Positions 16,819-26,049 of a DNA stretch of 63,946 nucleotides are shown piece by piece. Position 1 is the first letter of the stretch; each line of letters starts with the position of its first letter. A model generated the notes under the pieces. That model did not search any database and was not told the origin of the DNA. It saw only the letters and a program-made list of their open reading frames with translations. Made by a program: the position numbers and the translations under genes. Source of the stretch: Clostridia bacterium (GTDB taxonomy: Bacteria; Bacillota; Clostridia; Oscillospirales; Acutalibacteraceae); assembly GCA_017421045.1 (NCBI GenBank), contig JAFQMC010000002.1:1-63946 (forward strand). The letters are read 5' to 3'.

Positions 16819-17160
16819 TCAGTTCAGTTTCTCGCTGAGCTGTGTACCGCCGATAAGGTGGAAGTGAATGTGGAACACTGACTGTGCGCCTAAAGCACCG
16901 CAGTTGTTGACAACACGATAGCCCTCCTCGGTACCGCAGAGCTTTGCAATATGAGGAATTTTTGAGAAAATATAGGCTACTATCTCAGCGTTATCCTCAG
17001 TTATATCGTTACAGCAGGTGATGCTGTGCTCCTTGGGGATAATGATTGTGTGCACCGGTGCACAGGGGTTGATATCCTTGAACGCAAGTATTCTGTCATC
17101 CTCGTACACTTTAGCGGATGGGATCTCTCCGGCTACAATTTTACAAAAAATACAATCCAT
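16819..17160 (-). CDS. HIT-family nucleotide-binding hydrolase (HinT-like)
   Basis: The product belongs to the histidine-triad family, which hydrolyses purine nucleoside phosphoramidates and related AMP conjugates. The 113-residue product starts MDCIFCKIVAGEIPS, with the FCKI zinc-type motif, and ends with the catalytic triad HIHFHLIGG. The ATG at 17160 has AAGGAG ten bases upstream; an in-frame TTG at 17166 is too close to that site. Adjacent to a purine phosphoribosyltransferase, it fits nucleotide salvage or housekeeping. Confidence 0.95.
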   Translation of the reverse strand: MDCIFCKIVAGEIPSAKVYEDDRILAFKDINPCAPVHTIIIPKEHSITCCNDITEDNAEIVAYIFSKIPHIAKLCGTEEGYRVVNNCGALGAQSVFHIHFHLIGGTQLSEKLN

Positions 17161-17242
17161 TTTCAAATTTCTCCTTTTTGACAGATTATTTGATACTTAA
17201 ATTTTATAGCTTTTGCAGGGCATAGTCAAGAGATTTTTCACA

Positions 17243-17278
17243 AATAAAAAAACTGCACTTTAATAAAAAGCACAGTTT
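17243..17278 (-). terminator. Terminator after plsY
   Basis: AAACTGTGCTTT pairs with AAAGTGCAGTTT (two G-U pairs, 17278-17250 on the minus strand), followed by TTTTATTT. Confidence 0.8.
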
Positions 17279-17298
17279 AATTATCAGCATTTATAAAA

Positions 17299-18024
17299 TC
17301 AATTCTTTTTTGCTGTGATTTTTTTCTCTTCGCCCCGGATAAGTCGCTTGATGTTCTCGCGATGAAGAACTGCCACGAACACACCGATAAGAAGCATAAC
17401 GCCCGTTGTAACCAAAACATAGCTGAGTCGGTATGGGTCTGATGTTTCCTGAGACGGCAGATACTGCAGGAAGAATGTGATTACAAAGTTCCACACTACG
17501 ATTGCAACGGTACAAGCAAGTGAACCTACAGATATAATCTTTGTGCAAAGGAAGAAGATGAGGAAAACTGCCAGAGTAAGTGCCAGAAGTCTCCAGTCGA
17601 GAATCAAGAGAATGCCTGCCATGGTGGTGACACCCTTGCCGCCTTTGAAACCGAAGAACACAGGAAAGCTATGACCCAGAACGCAGAACATACCTGCAAG
17701 GTACTTGCCATAAGCAAGATACTCAAAGCGGAGTGAATCCGAGAGGCCGTCTATGGCGGCATCGGGAATCTGTGTGAAAAGTGCCCAGGCGATTATAACC
17801 GCTATGACACCTTTAAGGCAGTCGAATATGAATGTGAAAACAGCAGGAACTACGCCAACACTGCGAAGAACATTGGTGAACCCTGCGTTGCCCGAGCCCA
17901 TTGTGCGGACATCCTGGTTCTTTGAAAGCTTAGTGAAAATAATGGCGAAGCTGAAGCTTCCCAAAAGATAGGATATAACTGCTACGAGCAGTAATCGCCA
18001 CCAGTAAATTGTCAAAAATTCCAT
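17299..18024 (-). CDS. plsY: Glycerol-3-phosphate acyltransferase PlsY
   Basis: This membrane enzyme transfers an acyl group from acyl-phosphate to glycerol 3-phosphate, the first step of phospholipid synthesis. The 241-residue product has the family motifs YLLGSFSFAII, SGNAGFTNVLR and FKGGKGVTTMAG across five to six membrane segments. Its C-terminal tail is lysine-rich. The ATG shares a base with the der stop codon (TAATG), so it is coupled to der, a common Firmicute arrangement. Confidence 0.96.
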   Translation of the reverse strand: MEFLTIYWWRLLLVAVISYLLGSFSFAIIFTKLSKNQDVRTMGSGNAGFTNVLRSVGVVPAVFTFIFDCLKGVIAVIIAWALFTQIPDAAIDGLSDSLRFEYLAYGKYLAGMFCVLGHSFPVFFGFKGGKGVTTMAGILLILDWRLLALTLAVFLIFFLCTKIISVGSLACTVAIVVWNFVITFFLQYLPSQETSDPYRLSYVLVTTGVMLLIGVFVAVLHRENIKRLIRGEEKKITAKKN

Positions 18025-19349
18025 TAATTCTTTTCTCCTCTCTCTCGGACAACGATTCGTATGGGCGTGCCCTCCAGACCGAAGGTCTCGCGGATACGGT
18101 TTTCCAGATATCGCTGATATGAAAAGTGGAAAAGCTCTGCGTTGTTGCAGAAGAATACAAATGTGGGAGGCTTGGTGCTGGGCTGGGTAACGTAGTAAAT
18201 TTTCAGACGTCTGCCCTTGTCTGAAGGAGGCTGAACACGGATTGTTGCCTCCGCCAGAAGTTCGTTGAGCACACCTGTTTTAATACGCATAGCGTTGGTG
18301 TTTGCTACATATTTTATGAGTTCAAACAGTCTGTCGATGCGCTGGCCTGTCTTGGCAGAAATAAACAGAGTAGGTGCATAGGACATAAAACCGAACTCTG
18401 TGTCCAGCTGTTTTCTGAACTCGTTCATAGTTTTGTCATCCTTCTCGATTGCGTCCCACTTATTAACAGTGATGATACAGCCCTTGCCTGCCTCGTGAGC
18501 CATACCTGCAATTTTTGTATCCTGCTCGGTGGGGCCTTCCTCTGCATCTATCATAATAACGCAAACATCACAGCGCTCAATTGCCATTTTTGCACGGATG
18601 ATGCTGTACTTCTCGATTGCGTTGTCAATTTTATTCTTACGGCGGATACCTGCTGTATCGATGAAGATAAACTCACCGTGAGAGTTCTTGACCTTTGAGT
18701 CGATACTGTCTCGGGTGGTACCTGCAATATTGGAGACAATACTTCTCTCCTGCCCTGTGACACGATTTATAAGAGAAGATTTACCCACATTAGGCTTGCC
18801 GATAACAGCAACGGAGATTACCTCTGACTCCTCGTCTTCATAGGAAGATTCGGGAATAAGTCCGAAAGCCTCGTCAAGCAAATCGCCTGTGCCATGACCA
18901 TGAACCGAGGAAACCTGAATAGGTTCGCCAAGTCCCAGATTGTAAAACTCGTAGAAATCCGGGTCGGGTTCACCGATGCGGTCACACTTGTTGACGCAGA
19001 GGACAACGGGCTTTCCGCTTTTCTGAAGCATCTGCGCAACTTCTTTATCTGTTGCTACAAGACCTGAACGGATATCGGTTACAAGAATGGTAACATCTGC
19101 AGTCTCGATAGCAAGCTGTGCCTGACGGCGCATCTGTGAAAGTATGATGTCATCGGAATAAGGCTCGATACCGCCGGTGTCAATGAGTGTTGCGTGGCGA
19201 CCGAGCCACTCAACCTCACCGTATATTCTGTCGCGGGTAACGCCCGGTGTATCGTCAACAATTGAGATACGCTGACCTGTCAGCTTATTGAACAAGGTGG
19301 ACTTTCCCACATTGGGTCTGCCTACGATAGCAATTACGGGTTTTGCCAT
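18024..19349 (-). CDS. der: Ribosome-assembly GTPase Der (EngA)
   Basis: This double GTPase is needed for 50S subunit maturation. The product is about 441 residues from the ATG at 19349 (AAAGGAG eight bases upstream; a GTG at 19358 was rejected). The first G domain has GRPNVGKSTL, DTPG and NKCD; the second has GKPNVGKSSL, DTAG and NKWD. A C-terminal KH-like domain includes KIYYVTQPSTKPPTFVFF. Co-transcription with DUF512 upstream and plsY downstream is likely. Confidence 0.97.
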   Translation of the reverse strand: MAKPVIAIVGRPNVGKSTLFNKLTGQRISIVDDTPGVTRDRIYGEVEWLGRHATLIDTGGIEPYSDDIILSQMRRQAQLAIETADVTILVTDIRSGLVATDKEVAQMLQKSGKPVVLCVNKCDRIGEPDPDFYEFYNLGLGEPIQVSSVHGHGTGDLLDEAFGLIPESSYEDEESEVISVAVIGKPNVGKSSLINRVTGQERSIVSNIAGTTRDSIDSKVKNSHGEFIFIDTAGIRRKNKIDNAIEKYSIIRAKMAIERCDVCVIMIDAEEGPTEQDTKIAGMAHEAGKGCIITVNKWDAIEKDDKTMNEFRKQLDTEFGFMSYAPTLFISAKTGQRIDRLFELIKYVANTNAMRIKTGVLNELLAEATIRVQPPSDKGRRLKIYYVTQPSTKPPTFVFFCNNAELFHFSYQRYLENRIRETFGLEGTPIRIVVRERGEKN

Positions 19350-19398
19350 ATTACCCACTCCTTTCTTAATATGTTTAAACTAAGTTATTTTCTGATAA

Positions 19399-20694
19399 TT
19401 ATCTGAGAATCGATCTGAGGAATTCTTCACCGCTATTCTCAACAGCTGTAACCGATACAGACAGAGCCGTAGCCACCTGAGACACAGTGACATCGTCGAG
19501 AAAAACTTCCTCTCCGCTTCTGAGCATTGAGGTAGTAATAAGCACCTCTGTTCCGAGATTTTTGTTTTTTAGCTGTTCTATAAGGTCACAGCCCACAATA
19601 AGCCCCGAAACATTAATCATATGACCTAAAAAATTATTGACAATGGGCACCACATTTACGCGTACCCCGGGGAATTTTTCTGAGATTTTATCGCAAAGTT
19701 CACGAAGGAAGGGCGCTATGCTCACTCCGCAGGCGATGGTCTTTTCTCTCGATAGAGTGGCATCAGCCTCAACATCCTCCAGAGCGAAGAACAGCTCCTC
19801 GCGGAGTAAAGCTATGAGACCCACTCCGTTTTCAAGGCAGGGATAGTCCTCGTAAAACTCGGAATCGGGAATCGTTCTTTCTGCTTTGATATACAGTTCG
19901 TCTGCTGCAAAAACAATACGTCTGCCGTGTTTTTCCACACACATATTGCCGAAGTTATCTACTATGTCAAGAACTTCGGAGGCGGTCTCGGGGGTGAACG
20001 GTGTCAGAGGATAGAGACCCTCTCTGTGGTCTGTGAGACCCACGGGAACTATCGCCACGGAATTCACACCAAGTTGCTCCAGATCTGTGAGCGAACGCAA
20101 AAGCTCATCTCCGTCGTTAATACCGGGACAGATAACGAGCTGACAGTTAATAACAAGGTCCGCCTTTGCAAAGCGTTCCATAATCTTCAGCGATTCACCT
20201 GCAAAGCGATTATTCATCATCTTGCAACGAAGTTCGGGATTTGTGGTGTGAACGGAAATATTAACGGGACTGATGTGCATCTTGATGATGCGATCTATTT
20301 CGTGGTCTGTGAGATTTGTGAGGGTGATGTAGTTGCCGAAAAGGAAGGACAGACGGCTGTCGTCGTCCTTGAAATACAAGGTCTCCCTCATACCCTTGGG
20401 GAGCTGGTCAATGAAGCAGAAGATACACTTGTTACGGCAGGAATGTTCCTTGTCCATAAGATAGGTGTCAAACTCAAGGCCCAGTTCCTCATACTCGGGC
20501 TTCTGAGCTTGTGCGGTTTTATTTTCTCCGTCAGAAATATATTTAACAGTAATCACACGCTCGAGCTGATAAAAACGATAGTCAAGGACATCGACTATTT
20601 CGTTGCCGTTAAGGCTAAGGAGGATATCTCCCCCACGGATGCCGCAGCGGTCAGCTGCACTTCCTTTTACTACTGATGAAATTTTGACTGCCAC
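19399..20694 (-). CDS. PDZ-radical SAM DUF512-family protein
   Basis: This is a conserved Firmicute family of unknown reaction. The 431-residue product begins with a PDZ-like domain (about 1-65, with GIRGGDILLSLNG), then a cysteine cluster CRNKCIFCF of CxxxCxxC radical SAM type (about 85-95), a core with GNYITLTNLT and SVHTTNPELR, and the C-terminal DUF512 region containing NNFLG and TVSQVATAL. The GTG at 20694 has GAGGAGGTG ahead of it. Position directly upstream of der is conserved in Firmicutes and suggests a link to ribosome or RNA biology. The enzymatic role is not established. Confidence 0.9.
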   Translation of the reverse strand: MAVKISSVVKGSAADRCGIRGGDILLSLNGNEIVDVLDYRFYQLERVITVKYISDGENKTAQAQKPEYEELGLEFDTYLMDKEHSCRNKCIFCFIDQLPKGMRETLYFKDDDSRLSFLFGNYITLTNLTDHEIDRIIKMHISPVNISVHTTNPELRCKMMNNRFAGESLKIMERFAKADLVINCQLVICPGINDGDELLRSLTDLEQLGVNSVAIVPVGLTDHREGLYPLTPFTPETASEVLDIVDNFGNMCVEKHGRRIVFAADELYIKAERTIPDSEFYEDYPCLENGVGLIALLREELFFALEDVEADATLSREKTIACGVSIAPFLRELCDKISEKFPGVRVNVVPIVNNFLGHMINVSGLIVGCDLIEQLKNKNLGTEVLITTSMLRSGEEVFLDDVTVSQVATALSVSVTAVENSGEEFLRSILR

Positions 20695-20719
20695 TGTGAC
20701 ACCTCCTCGCTATAAGGGT

Positions 20720-20757
20720 AAAAAAAACAAAAGGGCGGTCAGATATACTGCCGCCTT
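20720..20757 (-). terminator. Terminator after rpmF
   Basis: On the minus strand an imperfect GC-rich stem (20757-20731, AAGGCGGCAG with CTGACCGCCCTT) is followed by TTGTTTTTTT. It separates yceD-rpmF from DUF512-der-plsY. Confidence 0.8.
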
Positions 20758-20795
20758 GTATCTTTTGTCATAGAGCTGAAAAGCCCGCTGTGGAA

Positions 20796-20978
20796 TTAGT
20801 CTTCCTTAGCAATGACCTGTCTGCCGTTGTACATTCCGCAGCTGGAGCATACCTTGTGGGGAGCTTTGAACTCGCCGCAGTTGGGGCATGTGCTCAGAGC
20901 AGGAGCCTGAAGCTTCCAAACGTTTGAACGTCTCTTATCTCTTCTTGCCTGTGAATGTTTGTTCTTTGGTACTGCCAT
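20796..20978 (-). CDS. rpmF: 50S ribosomal protein L32
   Basis: This is a 60-residue ribosomal protein of the large subunit. It starts MAVPKNKHSQARRDKRRSN, the diagnostic N-terminus, and carries two CxxC pairs (CPNC and CSSC) forming a zinc ribbon. AGGAGG precedes the ATG. It follows yceD, the usual bacterial partner. Confidence 0.98.
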   Translation of the reverse strand: MAVPKNKHSQARRDKRRSNVWKLQAPALSTCPNCGEFKAPHKVCSSCGMYNGRQVIAKED

Positions 20979-21005
20979 CTCTTACAGACCTCCTTATGTT
21001 AAATG

Positions 21006-21500
21006 TTAATCAAGTAGCTGTCTTAAAACCTCGAGGCGAGGGTCGATTACACGCTTGTCGCAGGAGCAATCTCCCTGATTCAGATCCGCACCGCAGGTAT
21101 TGCAAAGACCTTTGCAATCCTCAGAGCAGAGGTACTTGAGGGGAAGCTCCAAAAGGATATCGCTTGTGACCAACTCATCGAGTTCAAGGCTATAATCGGG
21201 AGTTTCAATATAGTCGCCATCGTCGTCGCCGCAGAGAGTAGCAATCAGCCTGTGCTCGAAGGAGTAGTCCATGGTGCTGCGAAGAGGCTTCATACAACGG
21301 TCGCAGGGACGGTCGTAATCGAAGCTTGCATCAATATGCAGACGGACGATTCCAGTTTTGTTAGAAGCGGTGGCTGTGATCTGTGCAGGAGAGCTGAATG
21401 GACGAGCTCCGTCAATTTCGATATCGCAAATTGCCAGTTCGTAGCTGACTGTCTTAGCAGCTCCGTCGCGCTCGAAAACTTCTTTAAGCTCGAAAACCAT
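21006..21500 (-). CDS. yceD: YceD/DUF177-family protein
   Basis: The product belongs to the DUF177 family, whose genes are nearly always placed before rpmF and linked to 23S rRNA accumulation. From the ATG at 21500 (TGAGGTG upstream) it has 164 residues. It shows CDRCMKPLR in the centre and a cysteine-rich C-terminal part, LCSEDCKGLCNTCG followed by CSCD, typical of the Firmicute branch. In-frame upstream ATGs reaching 21662 would run through the preceding terminator and are rejected. Confidence 0.93.
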   Translation of the reverse strand: MVFELKEVFERDGAAKTVSYELAICDIEIDGARPFSSPAQITATASNKTGIVRLHIDASFDYDRPCDRCMKPLRSTMDYSFEHRLIATLCGDDDGDYIETPDYSLELDELVTSDILLELPLKYLCSEDCKGLCNTCGADLNQGDCSCDKRVIDPRLEVLRQLLD

Positions 21501-21628
21501 AAAACACCTCAAAACACAATGACGCATAATAAAACATCGTTTAATATTATATCCTGAGAAGTAGGTTTTGTCAATATAGAATTTGCCGATATTTATCGGT
21601 TTTCGTACACATTGGCTTATTGAATCTG

Positions 21629-21663
21629 TAAAAAATATGCCGCAGCGAAAAAACTGCGGCATA
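21629..21663 (-). terminator. Terminator after pgi and the P-loop gene
   Basis: TATGCCGCAG pairs perfectly with CTGCGGCATA (21663-21636 on the minus strand), followed by TTTTTT. Confidence 0.92.
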
Positions 21664-21683
21664 AAGTTATGTAGTTTTAAGGA

Positions 21684-22100
21684 TTAGATCTCGTGGCAGA
21701 CAGCCTTGAGACCCTCGGGGAGATCGCTCTCTGCAGCGGAGATGAGGAATGTGAACTTAGTCTCAGAATCCTCAGCAAGCTTGTTAACCTTGACGATGAA
21801 CTCCTCAAGACCGTCAACAGCTGTGGGACAAATCTTGAATGTGGAATCAACGAGAACGTCAGTTACATCGTAGTTGCCTGCACAGATACCGCTGAGGAAA
21901 CCGAGGAGCATATCATAGCCCTTGATCTCATACTGGTCGGAATCAATAAGACGTGCCTTGTGAGTAATATCGTAAGTAAGCTTTGAGCCCTTTTCGATAA
22001 CAACAACGTTACCTGTAGATGCTGCTACAGTCTCGTTTGCCATTGCGATGAGCTTCTTTGTTTTGCCTGAACCTTTTTTGCCGATGATAAGTGTTACCAT
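21684..22100 (-). CDS. Small P-loop ATPase-like protein
   Basis: The product has 138 residues with an N-terminal Walker A motif, IIGKKGSGKTKKL, and a possible Walker B strand, DVLVDSTF (about residue 85). It is shorter than standard AAA or ABC domains. I do not recognise a characterised family. Similar short P-loop proteins in clostridia are annotated only as ATP-binding. It sits 22 bp after pgi with its own Shine-Dalgarno CGGAGG and is closed by a strong terminator, so it is probably co-transcribed with pgi. Confidence 0.85.
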   Translation of the reverse strand: MVTLIIGKKGSGKTKKLIAMANETVAASTGNVVVIEKGSKLTYDITHKARLIDSDQYEIKGYDMLLGFLSGICAGNYDVTDVLVDSTFKICPTAVDGLEEFIVKVNKLAEDSETKFTFLISAAESDLPEGLKAVCHEI

Positions 22101-22122
22101 AACATTTTCCTCCGATTGTCTT

Positions 22123-23460
22123 TTACTTCAGTCTTGCTTCCAAGGCTGCTTTTTCCTGCTCATATCCCGGTTTACCGAGGAGAGCAAACATATTTTTCTT
22201 GTAGCTCTCAACGCCGGGCTGGTTGAAGGGATTGACACCCAGGAGATAGCCTGAGATAGCACATGCCTTCTCGAAGAAGTAGATGAGATATCCAAGCTCG
22301 CTCTCTGTCATCTCGGCAACATTGAGAACAATGTTGGGAACTCCGCCGTCGTTGTGTGCAAGTACTGTACCTTCAAAGGCTTTTCTGTTGATGAAATCCA
22401 TCGTCTTGCCACAGAGGAAGTTGAGTCCGTCAACGTTCTCGGGGTCTGTGCCGAGGGTGATTTCCCTCTTGCATTTATCAAAGAGGACAACAGTCTCAAA
22501 GAGATCACGTCTGCCGTCCTGAATGTACTGTCCCATGGAGTGAAGGTCGGTAGAGAAAACAACACTTGCAGGGAAAATACCCTTGTTGTCCTTACCCTCA
22601 CTCTCACCATAGAGCTGCTTGAACCACTCAGACATCATAGTGAATGCAGGCTCATAGGACACTAAAACTTCGGTAGTCTTGCCCTTGCGATAGAGGCAGT
22701 TACGAAGTGCTGCGTATTTATAGCAGTCGTTGGTGAATACATCGTCGTTGTCAAAGTCAGCCTGTGCCTTCTGAGCACCAGCCATGAGTGCGTCGATATC
22801 AGCACCTGCAACTGCGATGGGAAGAAGACCAACAGCAGTGAGGACGGAATATCTGCCGCCAACGTCATCGGGAACTACGAAAGTCTCGTAGCCCTCACGG
22901 TCTGCAAGCTGCTTGAGAGTGCCGCGTGCCTTGTCGGTTGTGCAGTAGATACGGCTCTTCGCCTCTTCCTTGGAATACTTCTTCTCCAGAAGCTCGCGAA
23001 GAACACGGAAAGCGATAGCAGGCTCAGTTGTTGTGCCTGACTTTGAAATCATATTTATGGATACGTCCTTGCCCTCGCACAGGTCGATAAGCTCAGAAAG
23101 AGCTGTGGAGCTGATGCTGTTACCTGCGTAGTAAATCTGGGGTGTGTCCTTGGCAAGAGCGTTGTAGTTAGGCGAAGTTAAGAACTCGATGGCAGCACGA
23201 GCGCCAAGATATGAGCCACCGATACCGATAACGATGAATACGTCGGTGTTGCTGCGGATACGCTCAGCAGCCGCCTTGATGCGTGCGAATTCGTCCTTGT
23301 CATAGTCAGTGGGCAGAGTCAGCCAGCCGATAAAATCGTTGCCGAGGCCTGTGCCGGTGTGAAGAGCCTCGTGAGCAGCCTTGACCTGAGGTGCAATAGC
23401 TGTGAGCTCCTCCTGAGAGACAAAGCCGGATACGTGTTTGTCAGAAAGAATTGTAGGCAT
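22123..23460 (-). CDS. pgi: Glucose-6-phosphate isomerase
   Basis: This enzyme interconverts glucose 6-phosphate and fructose 6-phosphate in glycolysis. The 445-residue length is that of the short Firmicute form. Signature segments include [44 protein letters not shown] and [14 protein letters not shown], the last with the catalytic Lys near the C-terminus. CGGAGG precedes the ATG. In a starch degrader it links maltodextrin-derived glucose phosphate to glycolysis. Confidence 0.98.
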   Translation of the reverse strand: MPTILSDKHVSGFVSQEELTAIAPQVKAAHEALHTGTGLGNDFIGWLTLPTDYDKDEFARIKAAAERIRSNTDVFIVIGIGGSYLGARAAIEFLTSPNYNALAKDTPQIYYAGNSISSTALSELIDLCEGKDVSINMISKSGTTTEPAIAFRVLRELLEKKYSKEEAKSRIYCTTDKARGTLKQLADREGYETFVVPDDVGGRYSVLTAVGLLPIAVAGADIDALMAGAQKAQADFDNDDVFTNDCYKYAALRNCLYRKGKTTEVLVSYEPAFTMMSEWFKQLYGESEGKDNKGIFPASVVFSTDLHSMGQYIQDGRRDLFETVVLFDKCKREITLGTDPENVDGLNFLCGKTMDFINRKAFEGTVLAHNDGGVPNIVLNVAEMTESELGYLIYFFEKACAISGYLLGVNPFNQPGVESYKKNMFALLGKPGYEQEKAALEARLK

Positions 23461-23580
23461 TGTTTTCCTCCGTTGTGAGTGCGGCTAACCGCACAGAGTT
23501 TTAGTTATCGGTATTATACTATATTTTCTGTCATAATGCAAGAATGATTTTTGCATTTTTACTAAAAAATTTGTAAATTC

Positions 23581-24762
23581 TCACAAGGAAAATAATTTTT
23601 TCCACAAAAGCGCGTATACCGAGCCAAAAGACATAGCCTCAGACGCCGTAGATGTCACAATGGGAAACTCGTCAACTGTTGCACCGTCAAAGGTATAGGT
23701 GAGCTTGCCTACTACCTCCCCTACCTCTACGGGAGCTGTCAGCTCCTCTGTGACAGTGAACTCTGACTCAACTGATGAACTGGTGACTTTTGGAAGAAGG
23801 ATGTTTTCTGAAGGGGTACATGCAACTGAAACTTCGCTCTGCATACCTCCCTTAACGGGAATGGGTTTGAGGCAATCCTGAGGCAGGGTGAGTTTTTCTA
23901 CCCTATAATTTGCAAAGCCGTAATCCAGAAGTGTTGCCGCATCGGAGAATCGGGATGTGCCTGTATCACAACCGAGAACAACAGCAACGAGAGAGAGGCC
24001 TTCCCGCTCAGCTGTTGCCGACATACAACTGCCAGCCTGACCCGTGGTGCCCGTCTTTAGTCCTGTGATGCCGGAATAGGTTTTCAGAAGTTTATTTGTG
24101 TTAACTATCTGGGTTTCTCCGCCTCTCAGATAATCTATCCATATTGAGCTGTATTCGAATATTTTTTCGTGTTTTATAAGTTCTGCTGACATCATCGCTA
24201 CATCGTATGATGATGTAACATGACCCTCTTCGTCAAGTCCGTTGCAATTTTTAAACACTGTCTCATTCATACCGAGTTCTGATGCACGTTCGTTCATACG
24301 GCTTACAAACTCGTCCTCTGTGCCGCAGATGAACTCTGCAAGAGCCACGGCGGCATCGTTGGCAGATGCAACCACCACTGCTTTAATCATTTCATGAACC
24401 GTCATGGTCTCCCCTTCTTCGAGCCATATGTCACTACCACCCATTGATGCGGCGTGAGCTGAAGCGGTGACAACATCATCATAGTCTATTTTTCCTTCTT
24501 CAATAGCTTCGAAAACAAGGATGAGGGTCATAACCTTTGTGATTGATGCACAAGGACGAACTTCATGAGAGTTTTTCTCAAAAAGTATTTTCTTCGTTGT
24601 TGGTTCAATTAAAATCGCCGAGGGAGCTGTTATCTCCTCAGCTGAAAGTGCCGACACGGGAACTGCAGAAACAAATAAAGCTGAAAACAGAACAGAAAAC
24701 GTCAACAACAGAGAAAGGAGAGATTTGCCTCTTAAACAGGGATACATCCTTTTTTTGCACAT
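23581..24762 (-). CDS. D-alanyl-D-alanine carboxypeptidase (penicillin-binding protein 5 class)
   Basis: The secreted serine peptidase trims the terminal D-Ala from peptidoglycan stem peptides. From the ATG at 24762 the product has 393 residues: signal peptide ending near VSALSAEE, the peptidase_S11 domain with SITK (catalytic Ser), SAN and KTGTT, then a PBP5 C-terminal beta domain and a short hydrophobic tail that may anchor it. Members of this size include DacA and sporulation DacF; I cannot separate them. The Shine-Dalgarno AAAGAGGTG lies in the 3' arm of a terminator-like hairpin. An in-frame ATG at 24786 lacks its own ribosome site. Confidence 0.93.
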   Translation of the reverse strand: MCKKRMYPCLRGKSLLSLLLTFSVLFSALFVSAVPVSALSAEEITAPSAILIEPTTKKILFEKNSHEVRPCASITKVMTLILVFEAIEEGKIDYDDVVTASAHAASMGGSDIWLEEGETMTVHEMIKAVVVASANDAAVALAEFICGTEDEFVSRMNERASELGMNETVFKNCNGLDEEGHVTSSYDVAMMSAELIKHEKIFEYSSIWIDYLRGGETQIVNTNKLLKTYSGITGLKTGTTGQAGSCMSATAEREGLSLVAVVLGCDTGTSRFSDAATLLDYGFANYRVEKLTLPQDCLKPIPVKGGMQSEVSVACTPSENILLPKVTSSSVESEFTVTEELTAPVEVGEVVGKLTYTFDGATVDEFPIVTSTASEAMSFGSVYALLWKKLFSL

Positions 24763-24807
24763 AAAAAACACCTCTTTCATATTCATACAATAAATATGAA
24801 AGAAGTG
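24763..24807 (-). terminator. Terminator hairpin that also buries the carboxypeptidase ribosome-binding site
   Basis: CACTTCTTTCATAT (24807-24794) pairs with ATATGAAAGAGGTG (24782-24769), one G-U pair, with an 11-base loop and six T (24768-24763). The T run is followed at once by the ATG. The 3' arm is the ribosome-binding site, so the element can act both as the ispF terminator and as a translational lock. Confidence 0.75.
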
Positions 24808-24834
24808 CTGTCGGTATTCTTGATATTGTTTTGT

Positions 24835-25311
24835 TTAGTCCTTGGTGATAATGCATACAGCGTGGGCAGACATACCCTCACCGTTTCCTGTGAAGCCAAG
24901 CTTTTCCTCGGTGGTAGCTTTTACATTGATGAAGTCTGCATCAACACCGCAGACCTTTGCTATATTCTCACGCATCTCGTTTATGTAGGGTTTGAGCTTG
25001 GGTTTCTGGGCTATTATGGTTGCATCTATGTTTCCGATGCCGTAGCCTTTGCCTTTCAATGCAGAGACCACATGGGCAAAGAGCTTCATACTGTCTGCGC
25101 CCTTGTACTGAGGGTCTGTATCGGGAAAAAGCCCACCTATGTCCCCCATAGCCGCCGCACCAAGGAGAGCATCCATTATTGCGTGTACAAGCACATCGGC
25201 ATCGCTGTGACCGTCAAGTCCCAACTCGTACGGAATCTCCACACCGCCGAGAATGAGTTTTCTGCCTTGTGTAAGGCGATGGACATCATATCCGTGACCT
25301 ATTCTGAACAC
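24835..25311 (-). CDS. ispF: 2-C-methyl-D-erythritol 2,4-cyclodiphosphate synthase
   Basis: This enzyme cyclises CDP-methylerythritol 2-phosphate in the non-mevalonate isoprenoid pathway, upstream of undecaprenyl carrier synthesis. The 158-residue product has GHGYDVHRL (zinc ligands), the [11 protein letters not shown] motif, [11 protein letters not shown] and the C-terminal [14 protein letters not shown] segment. The start is GTG at 25311. An overlapping ATG (25313) is out of frame. GGGGGAT precedes it inside the ispD end. The two adjacent genes form the usual ispD-ispF pair. Confidence 0.97.
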   Translation of the reverse strand: MFRIGHGYDVHRLTQGRKLILGGVEIPYELGLDGHSDADVLVHAIMDALLGAAAMGDIGGLFPDTDPQYKGADSMKLFAHVVSALKGKGYGIGNIDATIIAQKPKLKPYINEMRENIAKVCGVDADFINVKATTEEKLGFTGNGEGMSAHAVCIITKD

Positions 25312-25312
25312 A

Positions 25313-26014
25313 TTAATCCCCCTCTATCCTCTTTTTGAGAACACCCTCCGCAAGAGGAATGTCCTGAGGCGTTGTAAGTTTGATGTTGGTATAATCGCCG
25401 ATAACAATGCGAATTTTGCCTCCTGCGTGCTCCACAAGGGCACAGTCATCAGTAAAATCCAGACCTGCGGCTTTGTCAAGCGCAGACATATAAAGGGATT
25501 TCTCAAAAACCTGGGGCGTCTGAGCAGCACGGAGTGTTGAACGATCGGGAGTAGAGATAACGTAGCCTTTATCGTCTACTATTTTGACAGTATCGGTTAC
25601 AGGCACTGCCAAAGCTGCCGCACCGCTTTCCAAAGCTGCAGATACCACTTTATCAATATCGTCTGATAAAATCAAAGCCCTTGCTCCGTCATGAATTGCA
25701 AAGTGGGTTGCGTTCTTGTTTGCGGCGATGATTCCAGCACGGACACTCTCGCATCTGGTTGCGCCACCTAAGACAAAAGCCTTGACCTTGGTGCAAGCTT
25801 CATTCTCGGCAACCTCGCGTATGCTGGGAATGTCGCTTTCTCTGCAGACGACAATTATCTCGCTGATGCTGTGAGCTTTCTCAAAAGCGTTGAGAGTATA
25901 GCCGATTGTGGGCTTTCCGAGAAGAGGTATAAGCTGTTTGCTCATACCGCAGGACATTCGGGTGGAATTGCCGGCAGCAACAATAACTGCAGTTACAAAG
26001 GGTTTATTATCCAT
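25313..26014 (-). CDS. ispD: 2-C-methyl-D-erythritol 4-phosphate cytidylyltransferase
   Basis: This enzyme transfers CMP to methylerythritol 4-phosphate. The product is 233 residues from the ATG at 26014 (GGTGAT upstream). The nucleotidyltransferase signature is [33 protein letters not shown] and [10 protein letters not shown] are also present. It is translationally close to ispF (stop codon overlap region). Confidence 0.97.
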   Translation of the reverse strand: MDNKPFVTAVIVAAGNSTRMSCGMSKQLIPLLGKPTIGYTLNAFEKAHSISEIIVVCRESDIPSIREVAENEACTKVKAFVLGGATRCESVRAGIIAANKNATHFAIHDGARALILSDDIDKVVSAALESGAAALAVPVTDTVKIVDDKGYVISTPDRSTLRAAQTPQVFEKSLYMSALDKAAGLDFTDDCALVEHAGGKIRIVIGDYTNIKLTTPQDIPLAEGVLKKRIEGD

Positions 26015-26049
26015 ATCGATCACCGTTATATTTCTGTTAGCGAATTATA

